A DNA stretch of 61,881 nt, taken from Verrucomicrobiaceae bacterium (lineage in GTDB: Bacteria > Verrucomicrobiota > Verrucomicrobiia > Chthoniobacterales > Chthoniobacteraceae). The stretch spans positions 1-61,881 of the forward strand of contig SXWH01000058.1 of assembly GCA_005791535.1 (NCBI GenBank). Direction: 5' to 3'. The translations under genes and the position numbers were made by a program. Under the pieces are notes generated by a model that saw only the letters and a program-made list of their open reading frames with translations, searched no databases and was not told the origin of the DNA. Positions 34,939-44,700 of this stretch are shown here, piece after piece. Each line of letters begins with the position of its first letter. Within the stretch, counting starts at the first letter, position 1.

Positions 34939-37602
34939 GTGGAAGTGCCAAAAATCCCCGCGTTCATCCTCGGGCGAAATGCCCGCGTGGTGAATAGAAC
35001 GCGACGCGCGCTCGCCAACTCCGGATGCGAAGTGGAATGCGCGACGGACGATCTGCGTGCGCTCGCGGATCACATTTCCGCAGTCGGTGGAATGTGTGTG
35101 ATTGCCGGCGTCGGCGTGTGGTTTCCGGCCCGCGGGCGACTGCCGGAACTTCCGCCGCGGGGCGTCTGGATGGCAGTGGGTGCGTGGATTGGTGAAGGCA
35201 CCAAGGCTTCTGCGTGGGATGCCGCGCTCGCGGAATGCGGTGGGGATTTCTCGCTCGCAGGCGCGGCCTCGGAGCAGTTGTGCGCTCCGCCTGCGATGCT
35301 GCTTTCGCCGGATGCTGCGCAGCGTTTTGCAGAATGCTTGCGGGAGAGGGTGTCGTTTGAGGATGCATGGCGGCGGGCGTTACGTTCGGAGATCAAGACG
35401 GTTCATTTTCAGGAGCTCGACGGCTGTGCATCTGCCGGGTTGCGGGTGCTTCAGCTGGTAACGAGCATTCAGATTGGCGGCGCGGAACGCGTGACGCTCG
35501 ATCTGGCTGCTGCGATGCCTGCGCTCGGAGTCGCGACGCTGGTGGTCGCCGCTGGCAGGCCGCTGCGCGAGAGTTTTCCGGCACCGCCCGGGTTCGTGGA
35601 TTTATCCGCGCTGCGCGGCAATGCGGAGCGGCTTGCATGCGGGGTGCGCGATGCGGCGTTAAGTTTCGGAGCAGACGTCGTGCATGCGCATCTCATCCGC
35701 GCGGCGGAGGCTCGGGCGATTGTTGAAAAGCGTCTGCCGCTCATTCTGCACATTCACAACTTCTCGGCCGGATGGCCGCCGGATTACGCGACCATGAAGC
35801 GCGGCGACGCGACGCTGCTCGCCGCGTGTGCGATGGGCGTGGAGCGGGAGGTTTCCCGATTGCTTCCGCAGATGCCGGTCCGGACGGTCTGGAATGGCAT
35901 CGCGCCAGTCGCGCGAAAACAGACCGCGACGAGCGACGCTTTTACGGTGGTCACGCTCGCGAATCCGCGTCCGCAGAAGCGGCTCGAACGCATTCCTGCA
36001 ATCGCCCGCGCGACCGCGGAGATGCTTGCGCCGCGCCGGGTGCGGTTTGTGATTGCGGGAGCGCGCGATGCGCACAGTGCGGATTCTGCGACTTCGCTTG
36101 CCGCGCTGGATGCTGCGATCGCTCAGCACGGAGCGGAGAAGTGGATTGAGCGTCCCGGATTGATCGCGGACCCGGCGGCTTTGCTTGCGGAAGCGGATGC
36201 GATGCTGAGCGTAAGCGACTACGAAGGCCTGAGCCTCGCACACCTCGAAGCCCTTTCCGCAGGCGTGCCGCTTGTAGCCACGGACGCCTGCGCGACACGG
36301 GAGATCGCGGCGCAGTCGGCGGGTGTGACGATTCTTCCATGCGACGCGCCGCCGCAGGAATTCGCATGCGCTTTATCCCGGTGTCGCCGCGGAACGGCTG
36401 AACTTCCGCCATCATTCTCGCGGCAGAAAATGGCGGCGCGCGCTGCTTGGCTCGCGGCTGCTGTGGCGCGGACAGCGGCGGGAACGCAGGGCGAAGGGCT
36501 CTGGTTGATCGCGAACAATTTTTCCACGGGCGGCGCGCAATCGAGTGCCCGTCGGCTTTTGAACGCCTTGAAAGATCGCGGTGTGCGCGTGCGTGCGGCG
36601 ACGATTCAGGAGCAGTCGGAGTATCCCACGCCGGGCCGCCGTGCGCTGCTGGATGCGGGGATTCCGGTTCTGGCTGTCCCGCCCGCCGACGGTCGCCCGG
36701 TGGAGGAGGCTGCGGAGCCTCTGCTCGAAGCAATCGCGCAGGACCCGCCGCAGGCCGTGTTTTTCTGGAACGTGATTACCAGTTGGAAAGTGCTGCTAAC
36801 CGACGCGCTCCCCGGAATCCGGATTTTCGACATCAGCCCGGGCGAGATGCTTTTCTCATCGCTTGAGCGCTTTTTCTCCGCCGTGCCGGCCGGGCTGCCG
36901 TATCGTGAGCCGCGTGACTACGGTTTGCGGCTCGCGGGAATGGTGGTGAAGTATCACGCGGAGTCCGCCCGCGCCGCGGAACTCGGTGCGCCGGTGTCGG
37001 TGATCCGAAACGGCATCGCGCTTTCCGAGCCGGTGCGCCACGGTCCGCGCGATATCGTGGTGCTTGGAACGGCTGCACGACTTTCACCGGACAAGCGCGT
37101 GGATGAATTACTGCGAGCCGTGCGTATAGCAGCTCCGTCGATGCCTCCTTTCGTACTGCGAATTGCGGGCGGTCCGGAGCGAGATTTTCCAAATCATGCT
37201 GCGGAACTTCGTGCGTTGGCAGAGGGGCTGCCGGTGGAGTGGTGTGGCGAGATTGAGGAGATTCGCTCGTTCCTGGGCGCGCTGGACGTCTTCGTGATGA
37301 TCTCCGAACCTGCCGGGTGTCCAAATGCCACGCTCGAAGCCGCCGCCGCCGGACTTCCGGTCATTGCGACGGATCATGGAGGCGCCAGCGAGCAGGTGAT
37401 TGATGGACTGACCGGTCGCGTTGTTGGTCGGGGAAATTGCGAAGCGTTTGCCGAAGCCATCATCCAACTCGCTCGGGATGTAGAGCTTCGAGGTCGGTTT
37501 GGCGAGGCTGGGCGCCGGCATGTGGCGGCGAACTTTTCGATGAGTCAAATGACGGAAGCCTATCTGACTCTGGTGACGGGTGATGCGCCGCAGAGTCGAT
37601 AA
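34939..37602 (+). CDS. Double GT4-type glycosyltransferase fusion
   Basis: About 887 residues with two glycosyltransferase family 4-like modules. The first (about 170-525) has TSIQIGGAERV, HAHLIRAAE and the donor-site stretch SDYEGLSLAHLEALSAGVPL. The second (about 530-885) has NNFSTGGAQSS, RNGIALSEP, AARLSPDKRVDELL and ISEPAGCPNATLEAAAAGLP. An N-terminal region (about 1-165) of unknown fold precedes them. Likely makes a surface polysaccharide by adding two sugars. The start is uncertain: GTG at 34939 follows the previous stop by four bases; an earlier frame at 34867 overlaps the SUMF1 gene. Confidence 0.8.
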   Translation: MEVPKIPAFILGRNARVVNRTRRALANSGCEVECATDDLRALADHISAVGGMCVIAGVGVWFPARGRLPELPPRGVWMAVGAWIGEGTKASAWDAALAECGGDFSLAGAASEQLCAPPAMLLSPDAAQRFAECLRERVSFEDAWRRALRSEIKTVHFQELDGCASAGLRVLQLVTSIQIGGAERVTLDLAAAMPALGVATLVVAAGRPLRESFPAPPGFVDLSALRGNAERLACGVRDAALSFGADVVHAHLIRAAEARAIVEKRLPLILHIHNFSAGWPPDYATMKRGDATLLAACAMGVEREVSRLLPQMPVRTVWNGIAPVARKQTATSDAFTVVTLANPRPQKRLERIPAIARATAEMLAPRRVRFVIAGARDAHSADSATSLAALDAAIAQHGAEKWIERPGLIADPAALLAEADAMLSVSDYEGLSLAHLEALSAGVPLVATDACATREIAAQSAGVTILPCDAPPQEFACALSRCRRGTAELPPSFSRQKMAARAAWLAAAVARTAAGTQGEGLWLIANNFSTGGAQSSARRLLNALKDRGVRVRAATIQEQSEYPTPGRRALLDAGIPVLAVPPADGRPVEEAAEPLLEAIAQDPPQAVFFWNVITSWKVLLTDALPGIRIFDISPGEMLFSSLERFFSAVPAGLPYREPRDYGLRLAGMVVKYHAESARAAELGAPVSVIRNGIALSEPVRHGPRDIVVLGTAARLSPDKRVDELLRAVRIAAPSMPPFVLRIAGGPERDFPNHAAELRALAEGLPVEWCGEIEEIRSFLGALDVFVMISEPAGCPNATLEAAAAGLPVIATDHGGASEQVIDGLTGRVVGRGNCEAFAEAIIQLARDVELRGRFGEAGRRHVAANFSMSQMTEAYLTLVTGDAPQSR

Positions 37603-37796
37603 AATGCGAACCTGCAATTCGGTAGGAAAGAGTTTTATCGCTCTGGAATGGTTCCATGATAGCGGCCAAAATCGCTGTAATCGAGGATCTGATATCGCCC
37701 GCAATTTCAATCTGGCATTGAGTTTTCGCGAAAACGCGCCAATATTGCGGGTCGGAAGGGGTTGAATCTCTGGAATCAACCATCAGAACCAATTTC

Positions 37797-38606
37797 ATGA
37801 AATTATCATCACTCGCTTCTCTGGCGCTGGCCGTTGCTCTCGTTTCGTGCGGGAAGCAGGAAACCACGCAGGTTGAATCGTCGCGGCAGCCCTCAGTACC
37901 GCAGGGTGTGGATAGCCCGGAAGTTCCGCCGGCTTCAGAGACCGCTTCCAAGCCACAGACGCCGCAGACGCCATCGCCGCTTTCGAATGAGGACTCGGCG
38001 CAGCTCGAAGCTTGGTGGAAGAAATACAATCTCGACCCGAATGACCCCGCGCAACTCGTTGCGGATTCGGATGGCGACGGTTACTCGAACCGCGAAGAGT
38101 TTCTAGCTGATACAAATCCGCGCGACCCGAATTCACTTCCCGGTGTGATGGAAGGCGTGGCGATGAAAACGCTAAACGAAGTCACCGTCCCGATGGTCCT
38201 CCGCGAGGTGAAGGGCGGGAAGGCCCGCATTCAGCATTCGGACGGAACGGAGGAAACCCTCGTCGCCGGCGCAACGCCGAAGGGCAGTGCACTCAAAGTG
38301 AAAGCCGTTCGAAACGAGGTAAAAGCCGACAAACACGGAGTCTGGACCGATATGTCGCAGGTCATGCTTGAGAACCCGGAGACCAAGGAGACCGTGTTTT
38401 TAATGCGCGACCTCCCTGCGCGGAGCAGCCAGACGCACGCCGTCATCGCTGGCACCGACGGGAGCGAGCAGAAAGTGCATTTCGACGAAACTTTCACCAT
38501 CGCTTCCCACCCCGGGAAGCAGTTCAAAGTCATCGACCTTCGCGCCGATCAAGTCGTCGTGCAGGAAGTCGGAGGAAAGGCCGTCTTCACCATCCCGAAA
38601 CGCTGA
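37797..38606 (+). CDS. Lipoprotein with calcium-binding-like DxDGDG repeat
   Basis: A 269-residue lipoprotein: lipobox ALVSC gives lipidated Cys18, followed by a Pro/Ser/Thr-rich linker. A segment NDPAQLVADSDGDGYSNREE (about 81-100) is like thrombospondin-type-3 or EF-hand-like calcium sites. The C-terminal half is beta-rich with no known domain. A similar layout occurs in a pilus-associated protein of Akkermansia (Amuc_1099 family), but I am not certain of that match. It overlaps the next gene (TGATG), so the three genes to 40320 form a unit. Confidence 0.7.
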   Translation: MKLSSLASLALAVALVSCGKQETTQVESSRQPSVPQGVDSPEVPPASETASKPQTPQTPSPLSNEDSAQLEAWWKKYNLDPNDPAQLVADSDGDGYSNREEFLADTNPRDPNSLPGVMEGVAMKTLNEVTVPMVLREVKGGKARIQHSDGTEETLVAGATPKGSALKVKAVRNEVKADKHGVWTDMSQVMLENPETKETVFLMRDLPARSSQTHAVIAGTDGSEQKVHFDETFTIASHPGKQFKVIDLRADQVVVQEVGGKAVFTIPKR

Positions 38607-39796
38607 TGGGCACGACCTTCCATCCAGTTTCGACTGCGGATGTTCAGCGCTTCCTGTTCGATGTCGCGGACCATCTTCCGCTTGCGGCGACGCGTGCGCA
38701 GGAGCTTTCGCCGGCCGAATACGAGAAAAAGAAGGTCGCAAATATATACCGGGAGTTTCTCTGCTGGCGTGCTGAGGTTCCGCGTCGCGAGGCGCTCGGT
38801 GAAATCTCATTTGCCGGTACGTATGCGCGGACCATGGCAATCATCGCCGGCTTCCGGCATCCGTATTGGTATGCTGGAGACGCCAGCCTGAGCGCGCTTG
38901 CGAAGCATTCCGAGTCGCTCGCGAAGCTCTTCAAGCCACTCGGAAAATGCGGCACCGGACGTCTGAACACGGTGCCTGATCGCTCAAAGGGTCTCGTGGT
39001 GGAGCGCGAAGTGGGAAGCGGACTCATTACGGACCTGGCCGCGCTGAAGCGCGAGATTGAACGGCTGCGGCAGCCGCGGACCCGCTCGAAGATGCTCGGC
39101 TTTAAAAAGGAAACGATACCGGGTCTGCTCGATGAAATTTTTACGCCGGAGGCGATCGATTCGCTGAATCGCGCGATTGCATACGCCGAGTCGCGCGGGC
39201 TCGCGCTCATGGAGGCCTGCGGCATCGCGGTGCCGGGGCGCAGTGGTTCGACCCGATATGCAAATCTCCGCGGACACGAAGTGGGGGCGCTGGATGAGAT
39301 GACGCCGCCTCCGCCGATCGCTGGTGAGGAGCCGCTCTCGCCGCCGATACCCTTTGTGGCACCGCAGAGCGTTTCAAAGATTACGCATCTTCCCGTTGCC
39401 AATGCCGCCGGCCTATTCGACATCCGGGAAGATACATCGGAGGGTGGACTTTTTTCGGGCAAGGAAGTGCTCTCCGCGCGCCTCGGCTTCGCAGACGGCG
39501 ATTCGCCTGATGACAAAGTGAATCGATTCCTCACGCGGCTCTCGATCTGGAAAACGAAGCACGGGAAGCGATGCGCTGAGGTTTCGATCGCATGCTTCGC
39601 AACGGAGTCGCAAGAGGAGTCGATTTTCGATTACTTCCAGACGCGCCTTTCCGAGGACTATGGACTGCTGCAGTTCGTGAACGGACTTGGTGCTGTTACG
39701 CTCACGTTTGTGCATCCGGATGGGAGCGATAGGCGGCTCGTCTGGGCGGCTGATGAAACAGGACGGAAGACCTTCCTTGCGGAAGCCGCTGCGTGA
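38606..39796 (+). CDS. Protein of unknown function in a three-gene unit
   Basis: A 396-residue soluble protein without signal peptide or membrane helix. It has an alpha-helical N-terminal half (about 1-215), a proline-rich hinge (TPPPPIAGEEPLSPPIPFV, about 232-250) and a mixed C-terminal half. I recognise no family. Translationally coupled to the lipoprotein before it and the membrane protein after it (TGATG at both junctions), so it probably works with an envelope system. Confidence 0.65.
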   Translation: MGTTFHPVSTADVQRFLFDVADHLPLAATRAQELSPAEYEKKKVANIYREFLCWRAEVPRREALGEISFAGTYARTMAIIAGFRHPYWYAGDASLSALAKHSESLAKLFKPLGKCGTGRLNTVPDRSKGLVVEREVGSGLITDLAALKREIERLRQPRTRSKMLGFKKETIPGLLDEIFTPEAIDSLNRAIAYAESRGLALMEACGIAVPGRSGSTRYANLRGHEVGALDEMTPPPPIAGEEPLSPPIPFVAPQSVSKITHLPVANAAGLFDIREDTSEGGLFSGKEVLSARLGFADGDSPDDKVNRFLTRLSIWKTKHGKRCAEVSIACFATESQEESIFDYFQTRLSEDYGLLQFVNGLGAVTLTFVHPDGSDRRLVWAADETGRKTFLAEAAA

Positions 39797-40320
39797 TGAA
39801 TTTCATCCGGACTGTCATCGTAAAACTTATCGCGCTGGCATTGATCGCTCTCGGCTTTGCGGGAATGAGGGCGAACGAGTTCTCGCGGACCTACGTTCAG
39901 AACGCCAGCTACACGTTCGCCTCCGCGACACCGGAGGCTATTGATGAGATGTATGAGGAAGCTGCCTCCGGGTCGAGATATCGCGGCCACGACGCGGTAG
40001 TGAGTCGCGAGACGAGCAATAATGCAAACACGCTGAGGGTTGTCATTCAGGCGGATTCTTGGAGCGAACTCTCAAACGAGGAGTCCGCCTTCAGGTCGAG
40101 ATTGGAAAAGGCTGCGCGAGCACGAAATCTGACGATCAACGGAACGAGCACTTCGAGCGGAAGCCGGATGCCGGACATCTTCAAATCCCGACGGATGAAT
40201 TTCATCGCGTTCGCAGCCCTCGCGGCGTTCGGGTTCGCGGTGCTTGTTCTTTCGTTCCGCGTTTTTGGAGGCGGACGACGGGAAGAGGTGCCTGAACTCG
40301 ATTCGGCGTCCGCAAGCTAG
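39796..40320 (+). CDS. Membrane protein of unknown function
   Basis: A 174-residue protein with a helix at each end (about 3-22 and about 134-158) and a soluble domain of about 110 residues between. No conserved motif was recognised. The ATG at 39796 overlaps the preceding stop; a GTG one codon earlier is possible. Convergent with glcF, 10 bp apart. Confidence 0.6.
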   Translation: MNFIRTVIVKLIALALIALGFAGMRANEFSRTYVQNASYTFASATPEAIDEMYEEAASGSRYRGHDAVVSRETSNNANTLRVVIQADSWSELSNEESAFRSRLEKAARARNLTINGTSTSSGSRMPDIFKSRRMNFIAFAALAAFGFAVLVLSFRVFGGGRREEVPELDSASAS

Positions 40321-40330
40321 GGAGGGTCCC

Positions 40331-41701
40331 TTATTGCCTGCCGCGATACGCGCGCGCGAGCAGCGTCATCGGATGCGCGATTTCCACATCGGTGCCGTGT
40401 TTCCGGGTGCCAAACTCGAGCTGAACGGAGCATCCCGGATTCCCATTCGCGACGACCGGCGCCCCGGCCTTTGCGATGTCGGTCATCTTTCGTTCGAGAA
40501 GTTTCATGCTCATTTCCGGCTGTGTAATGTTGTAAACGCCCGCGCTGCCGCAGCACCATGAGCTTTCGGCGAGCTCGACGAGCTTCACACCGGCAATCAA
40601 CTTGAGCAGCTCACGAGGCTGCCGGGTGATCTTCTGTCCATGGCAAAGATGGCAGCTTTCGTGGTAGGTGATTTCCAGCGGCGAGCCGTCTGCATTTGCC
40701 AGTGAATGCGCCGGCTTTACAGGACCGAGCGCGAAGAGAAACTCATGGACGTCTTTCACTTTCGCCGACCAGACTTTCGCGCGCCCGGCATATTGCGTAT
40801 CATCATGAAGCAGGTGATCGTAGTGTTTCAAATGCGAGCCGCATCCGCCGGCATTGGTAATGATGGCATCGAGGTCGTCCAGCGAGCCTGCTGCGCGCTC
40901 CATCGCATCGATATTGCGGCGCGCCATTTCCTTCGCGGTCGAGAGTTCGCCGTTGTGACCGTGCAGCGAGCCGCAGCAATGCTGACTGCGCGGCGTGATG
41001 ACTTCGCAGCCGTTGGCGAGCAGCACGTCCACGGTATCACGGTTCACGTGGGAGTATGTGAGGTCCTGCACGCAGCCGGTCAGCATTCCGACGCGTGCCC
41101 GTGCGTTTCCGGTGGTCGTTTCCACGAGCGCGATCAGATCATCAGAAAAATCCCGCCGGATTCGTGGCGCTAGTGGCTCGAGTTCGCGAAGGCTCTTCGG
41201 CGCGAGTCTCACGAGTCCGGATTTGCGGACGAGCTTCTCCAGCCCGCTGGCCTGGTAGAAGTACATCGCCCGCCCGAGCAGTCGCAGCAGCCACGGGCGC
41301 GTGAAGACACCCCGCAACATCACGCTGCGAATCCACGTGCGCTTTTCCGTATTCAAAACGCCTGTGCGCTCAATGTCCGCGCGCGCTTCCTCAAACATCC
41401 GCGTGTAATCCACGCCCGCTGGGCACGCGGTTTCGCATGCGAGGCATCCGAGGCAGAAATACATTTCGTCGGAGAACGTTCTGGTGATGTCGAGCCGTCC
41501 CTCCGCGACATTCTTCATGAGTTGGATGCGACCGCGCGGGCTGTGCCGTTCGAGCTTTGTGGCGTCGTAGGTCGGGCACGTGGGAAGGCAGAGTCCGCAG
41601 TGAATACACTGCGCAAGCACGCCGAAATCCAGATCCTTCAAATAAAACGGACGCGCACCCGGCGAAGGTGGCAGCGGCGATTCGGCGGTCTGCGTATGCA
41701 T
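40331..41701 (-). CDS. glcF: Glycolate oxidase iron-sulfur subunit (GlcF-like)
   Basis: About 456 residues. Two [4Fe-4S] ferredoxin motifs lie near the N-terminus (CIHCGLCLPTCPTY and CLGCLACETACPAG). Two CCG domains follow (TGCVQDLTYS with SQHCCGSLHG; YHESCHLCHG with SSWCCGSAG). The pattern is that of GlcF, which passes electrons from the glycolate or lactate dehydrogenase flavoprotein to quinone. The GlcD partner is not in the window. Starts at 41701 or 41713 are both possible; a frame to 41794 would run almost to the divergent gene. Confidence 0.88.
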   Translation of the reverse strand: MHTQTAESPLPPSPGARPFYLKDLDFGVLAQCIHCGLCLPTCPTYDATKLERHSPRGRIQLMKNVAEGRLDITRTFSDEMYFCLGCLACETACPAGVDYTRMFEEARADIERTGVLNTEKRTWIRSVMLRGVFTRPWLLRLLGRAMYFYQASGLEKLVRKSGLVRLAPKSLRELEPLAPRIRRDFSDDLIALVETTTGNARARVGMLTGCVQDLTYSHVNRDTVDVLLANGCEVITPRSQHCCGSLHGHNGELSTAKEMARRNIDAMERAAGSLDDLDAIITNAGGCGSHLKHYDHLLHDDTQYAGRAKVWSAKVKDVHEFLFALGPVKPAHSLANADGSPLEITYHESCHLCHGQKITRQPRELLKLIAGVKLVELAESSWCCGSAGVYNITQPEMSMKLLERKMTDIAKAGAPVVANGNPGCSVQLEFGTRKHGTDVEIAHPMTLLARAYRGRQ

Positions 41702-41799
41702 CGTTCGCGACATGGGGCGGAAAAGCGCGGGCGCCGGCAAGCGCAATCGCTGGAGAACTCTTTCGCTAAGGATGCCGGCGCGCTTCGGTAGCATCCGGA

Positions 41800-44700
41800 G
41801 TGAAAAAACTGCTCCTTCTCATTCTCCTGGTGGCATCGCTCGCAACGCTCCGCGCGCAGACGCAAAAGCAAGCATCGCTTTACGATCTCTCGAATATCGA
41901 TGCCTGGTGCATCGTGCCATTTGACGCAAAACAGCGCACGCCGGAGCAGCGCGCGCAGATGGTCGTATCGCTGGGGCTGAAGCGCGTCGCCTACGATTGG
42001 CGCGACAAGCACGTGCCTGAGTTTGAGGCCGAGATCTTAGCGTATCAAAAGTATGGAATCGAATTCCTCGCGTTTTGGGGTGTGCACCCGAAGGCATTCG
42101 AGCTGTTCGCGAAGTACAGGCTCAGCCCGCAAATCTGGCTCATGGCGCCGAATCCGAGCGCACCGACGGACGCGGAGAAAGTGAAGCTGGCCGCTGAAGC
42201 GCTGCTTCCTTCCGTCGAGGAGGCGCGCAAAATCGGCTCGAAGCTCGCGATTTACAACCACGGCGGATGGAACGGTGAACCGGAGAACATGGCGGCCATC
42301 GCGGAGTATCTGCGGAAGAATCACGGAGCGTCGCACGTGGGCATCGTTTACAACTTTCACCACGGTCACGCGCACATCGAGAAGTTCGCCGAAAAGTGGA
42401 AGGTGATGCAGCCGTATGTGTTCGCCGTGAATCTCAACGGCATGGAGGTCGGCGTAGATGCGAAGGGGCGTAAAATCCTGCATCTCGGTGAGGGTGACCG
42501 TGAACTGGAGATGATGCGGATCATTGAGCAAAGCGGCTGGCGCGGCCCCGTTGGAATCATTGATCATCGCGAGGAGACCGATAGCGAAGTCACACTGCGT
42601 GCGAATCTGCGCGGCCTGGATTGGTTGCGAAAGGAGCTCGCGCAAGCGGGTTCCGGTGGTCCGAAACCCAAGGCGGCAGCAGCGCCTGCGCGTGCTCAAG
42701 GAAAGGAGCTCGCGCCCGGGAAGTATGGCAAAGCCTTGGATGCAGGCGCAGGTGGATTGCTGGTCGGCGGCGACGACAAATGGCGCACGGCACCGATCAC
42801 GGTCGAAGTGTGGGCGAAGCTGCGGAGCGCGAAGGCATTCAATGTCGTTGTCGCGAGCGACACGAAGGCATCCGGCGCGCATTGGGAACTTTATTCATAC
42901 GCGGGAGCGGGCGATTTCTCGGTCTATCTGCCGGGACAGGGAGGTGAGGTGCGAAGCGGCGTCGCGATTTGCGATGATGCGTGGCATCACCTCGCGATGA
43001 TTCTGGAGAAGGAACGCGTGCGACTTTTTGTGGACGGAAAGCTGGTGAAAGAGCAGGCGCTTCCGCCGCGCGTGAAAGCGGTCGTGCCCGGCGAACTGGG
43101 GATCGGACGCACGGTCGAGGACGGAATCGGCTGTGCCGGATTGGTGGACGATGTGCGCATCTCGCGCGGCGTGCGGGAAATTTTCGCAGCGCCGGCGGCC
43201 GCGCTCACTCGCGATGAAGCGACGCTCGGACTGTGGTCGCTCGACGAACTTCCCAAGGCTGCTGCTGTCACACTGCCCGAGCGCGAGCCGCTGATTCCCG
43301 AGGCTCACCCGCTTCACGCGCACCCGGTGAATCGCGACCGCATCTACGATTTCTACGCGAAGCAGGCGCGGGATTGGTATGCCGGTCCGAGCCCGCTCCT
43401 GCCCGAATTCCCTGGACTGGACTCGGGCCGCTATGGTCACTGGGGAAATCAGAATGAAGGCACGTGGAGCGACGGACGGTGGAACCAGATGGACATCGGC
43501 TGGCGGCTGGCCGGAGTCTTTCACGGCGCGGGAATCAAAGTGCCAAAAGCCGTGTGCGTGCGGCTTGGACCGAAAGGCGAGCGCTCTGCATGCTACGACC
43601 CCGTCACCGATGAATGGCACGCGGTTTGGGAAGGTGGCTTCATTAAGTTCAGCGCGACGCGGCACGGGCTTATGGACGGACTGCCGATGGCTGGAAAGCT
43701 GACTACCGATGTGCTTCCCAAGGCAGCCGGTGCTCTGCGGAAGTACCGCGGGTTTTACCAACACGGTCAGCGGACGATTTTTGCGTTCGATGTGAACGGC
43801 GCTGAAGAACTGATGTCGGCGAAGTTCGAGGACGGAAAAGTGCAGGTTGAAACCGGCGAGTCGCTGCGGAAACTGACAAAAGGCGGACCTGCGCTGTGGC
43901 CGCAGATTCTGGAAACGCGGGGCGCGACAGGCAAGCCGGTGCCGGGCTGGCCTTACGTCGTGGACACACTTACGCTGCCTTTCGACAATCCGTGGCGCGC
44001 GCTGTTCTTCATCGGAGGGCACGACTTTTTTGCAAACGGAGACCTGGCGGTTTGCACGATGACAGGCGATGTGTGGCGCGTGAGCGGAGTGGATGCCACG
44101 CTTGCAAAGCTGCGTTGGAAACGTATGGCCGCCGGGCTCCATCAGCCGCTCGGTCTCGTTGTCGTGGAGGACAAGGTGTGTGTGCTGGGGCGCGACCAAA
44201 TCACGCGACTCCACGATCTGAACGGGGACGGCGAGGCGGACTTTTATGAATGTCTCAGCAATGATTTCGCAACGCCGACCGGTGGACATGATTACCTGTG
44301 CGGGCTGGAGCGCGATGCGCTCGGAAATTTCTACACGGCGTCGGGCAAGGAAGGATTGCTGCGAATTCTGCCGGGGAAGAAAGCGGAGGTGATGGCGAGT
44401 GGCTTTCGCAATCCGGACGGCCTCGGTCTCGGCCCGGACGGCACATTGACGATGCCCTATTCGGAAGGCGAATGGACGCCGACCAGCGCCATCGCGCAGA
44501 TCGTGCCCGGCGGCTACTACGGCTACCCCGGTCCACGCGCCGGTTCAGCTACCCTTCCTCCGCTGGTGTGGCTCCCGCGCGGCGAGGATAATTCCGCCGG
44601 CGGACAAACGTGGGTGCCCGATGATCGATGGGGTGCGATGCGCGGACAGATGCTCCATTTCAGCTACGGAACCGGAACGCATTTTCTCGTGCTCCGGCAA

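Noticed and set aside
42037-44289. Minus-strand open frames opposite the 1296-residue protein
   Set aside because: Shadow frames; the plus-strand protein has coherent domains and complete copper ligands.
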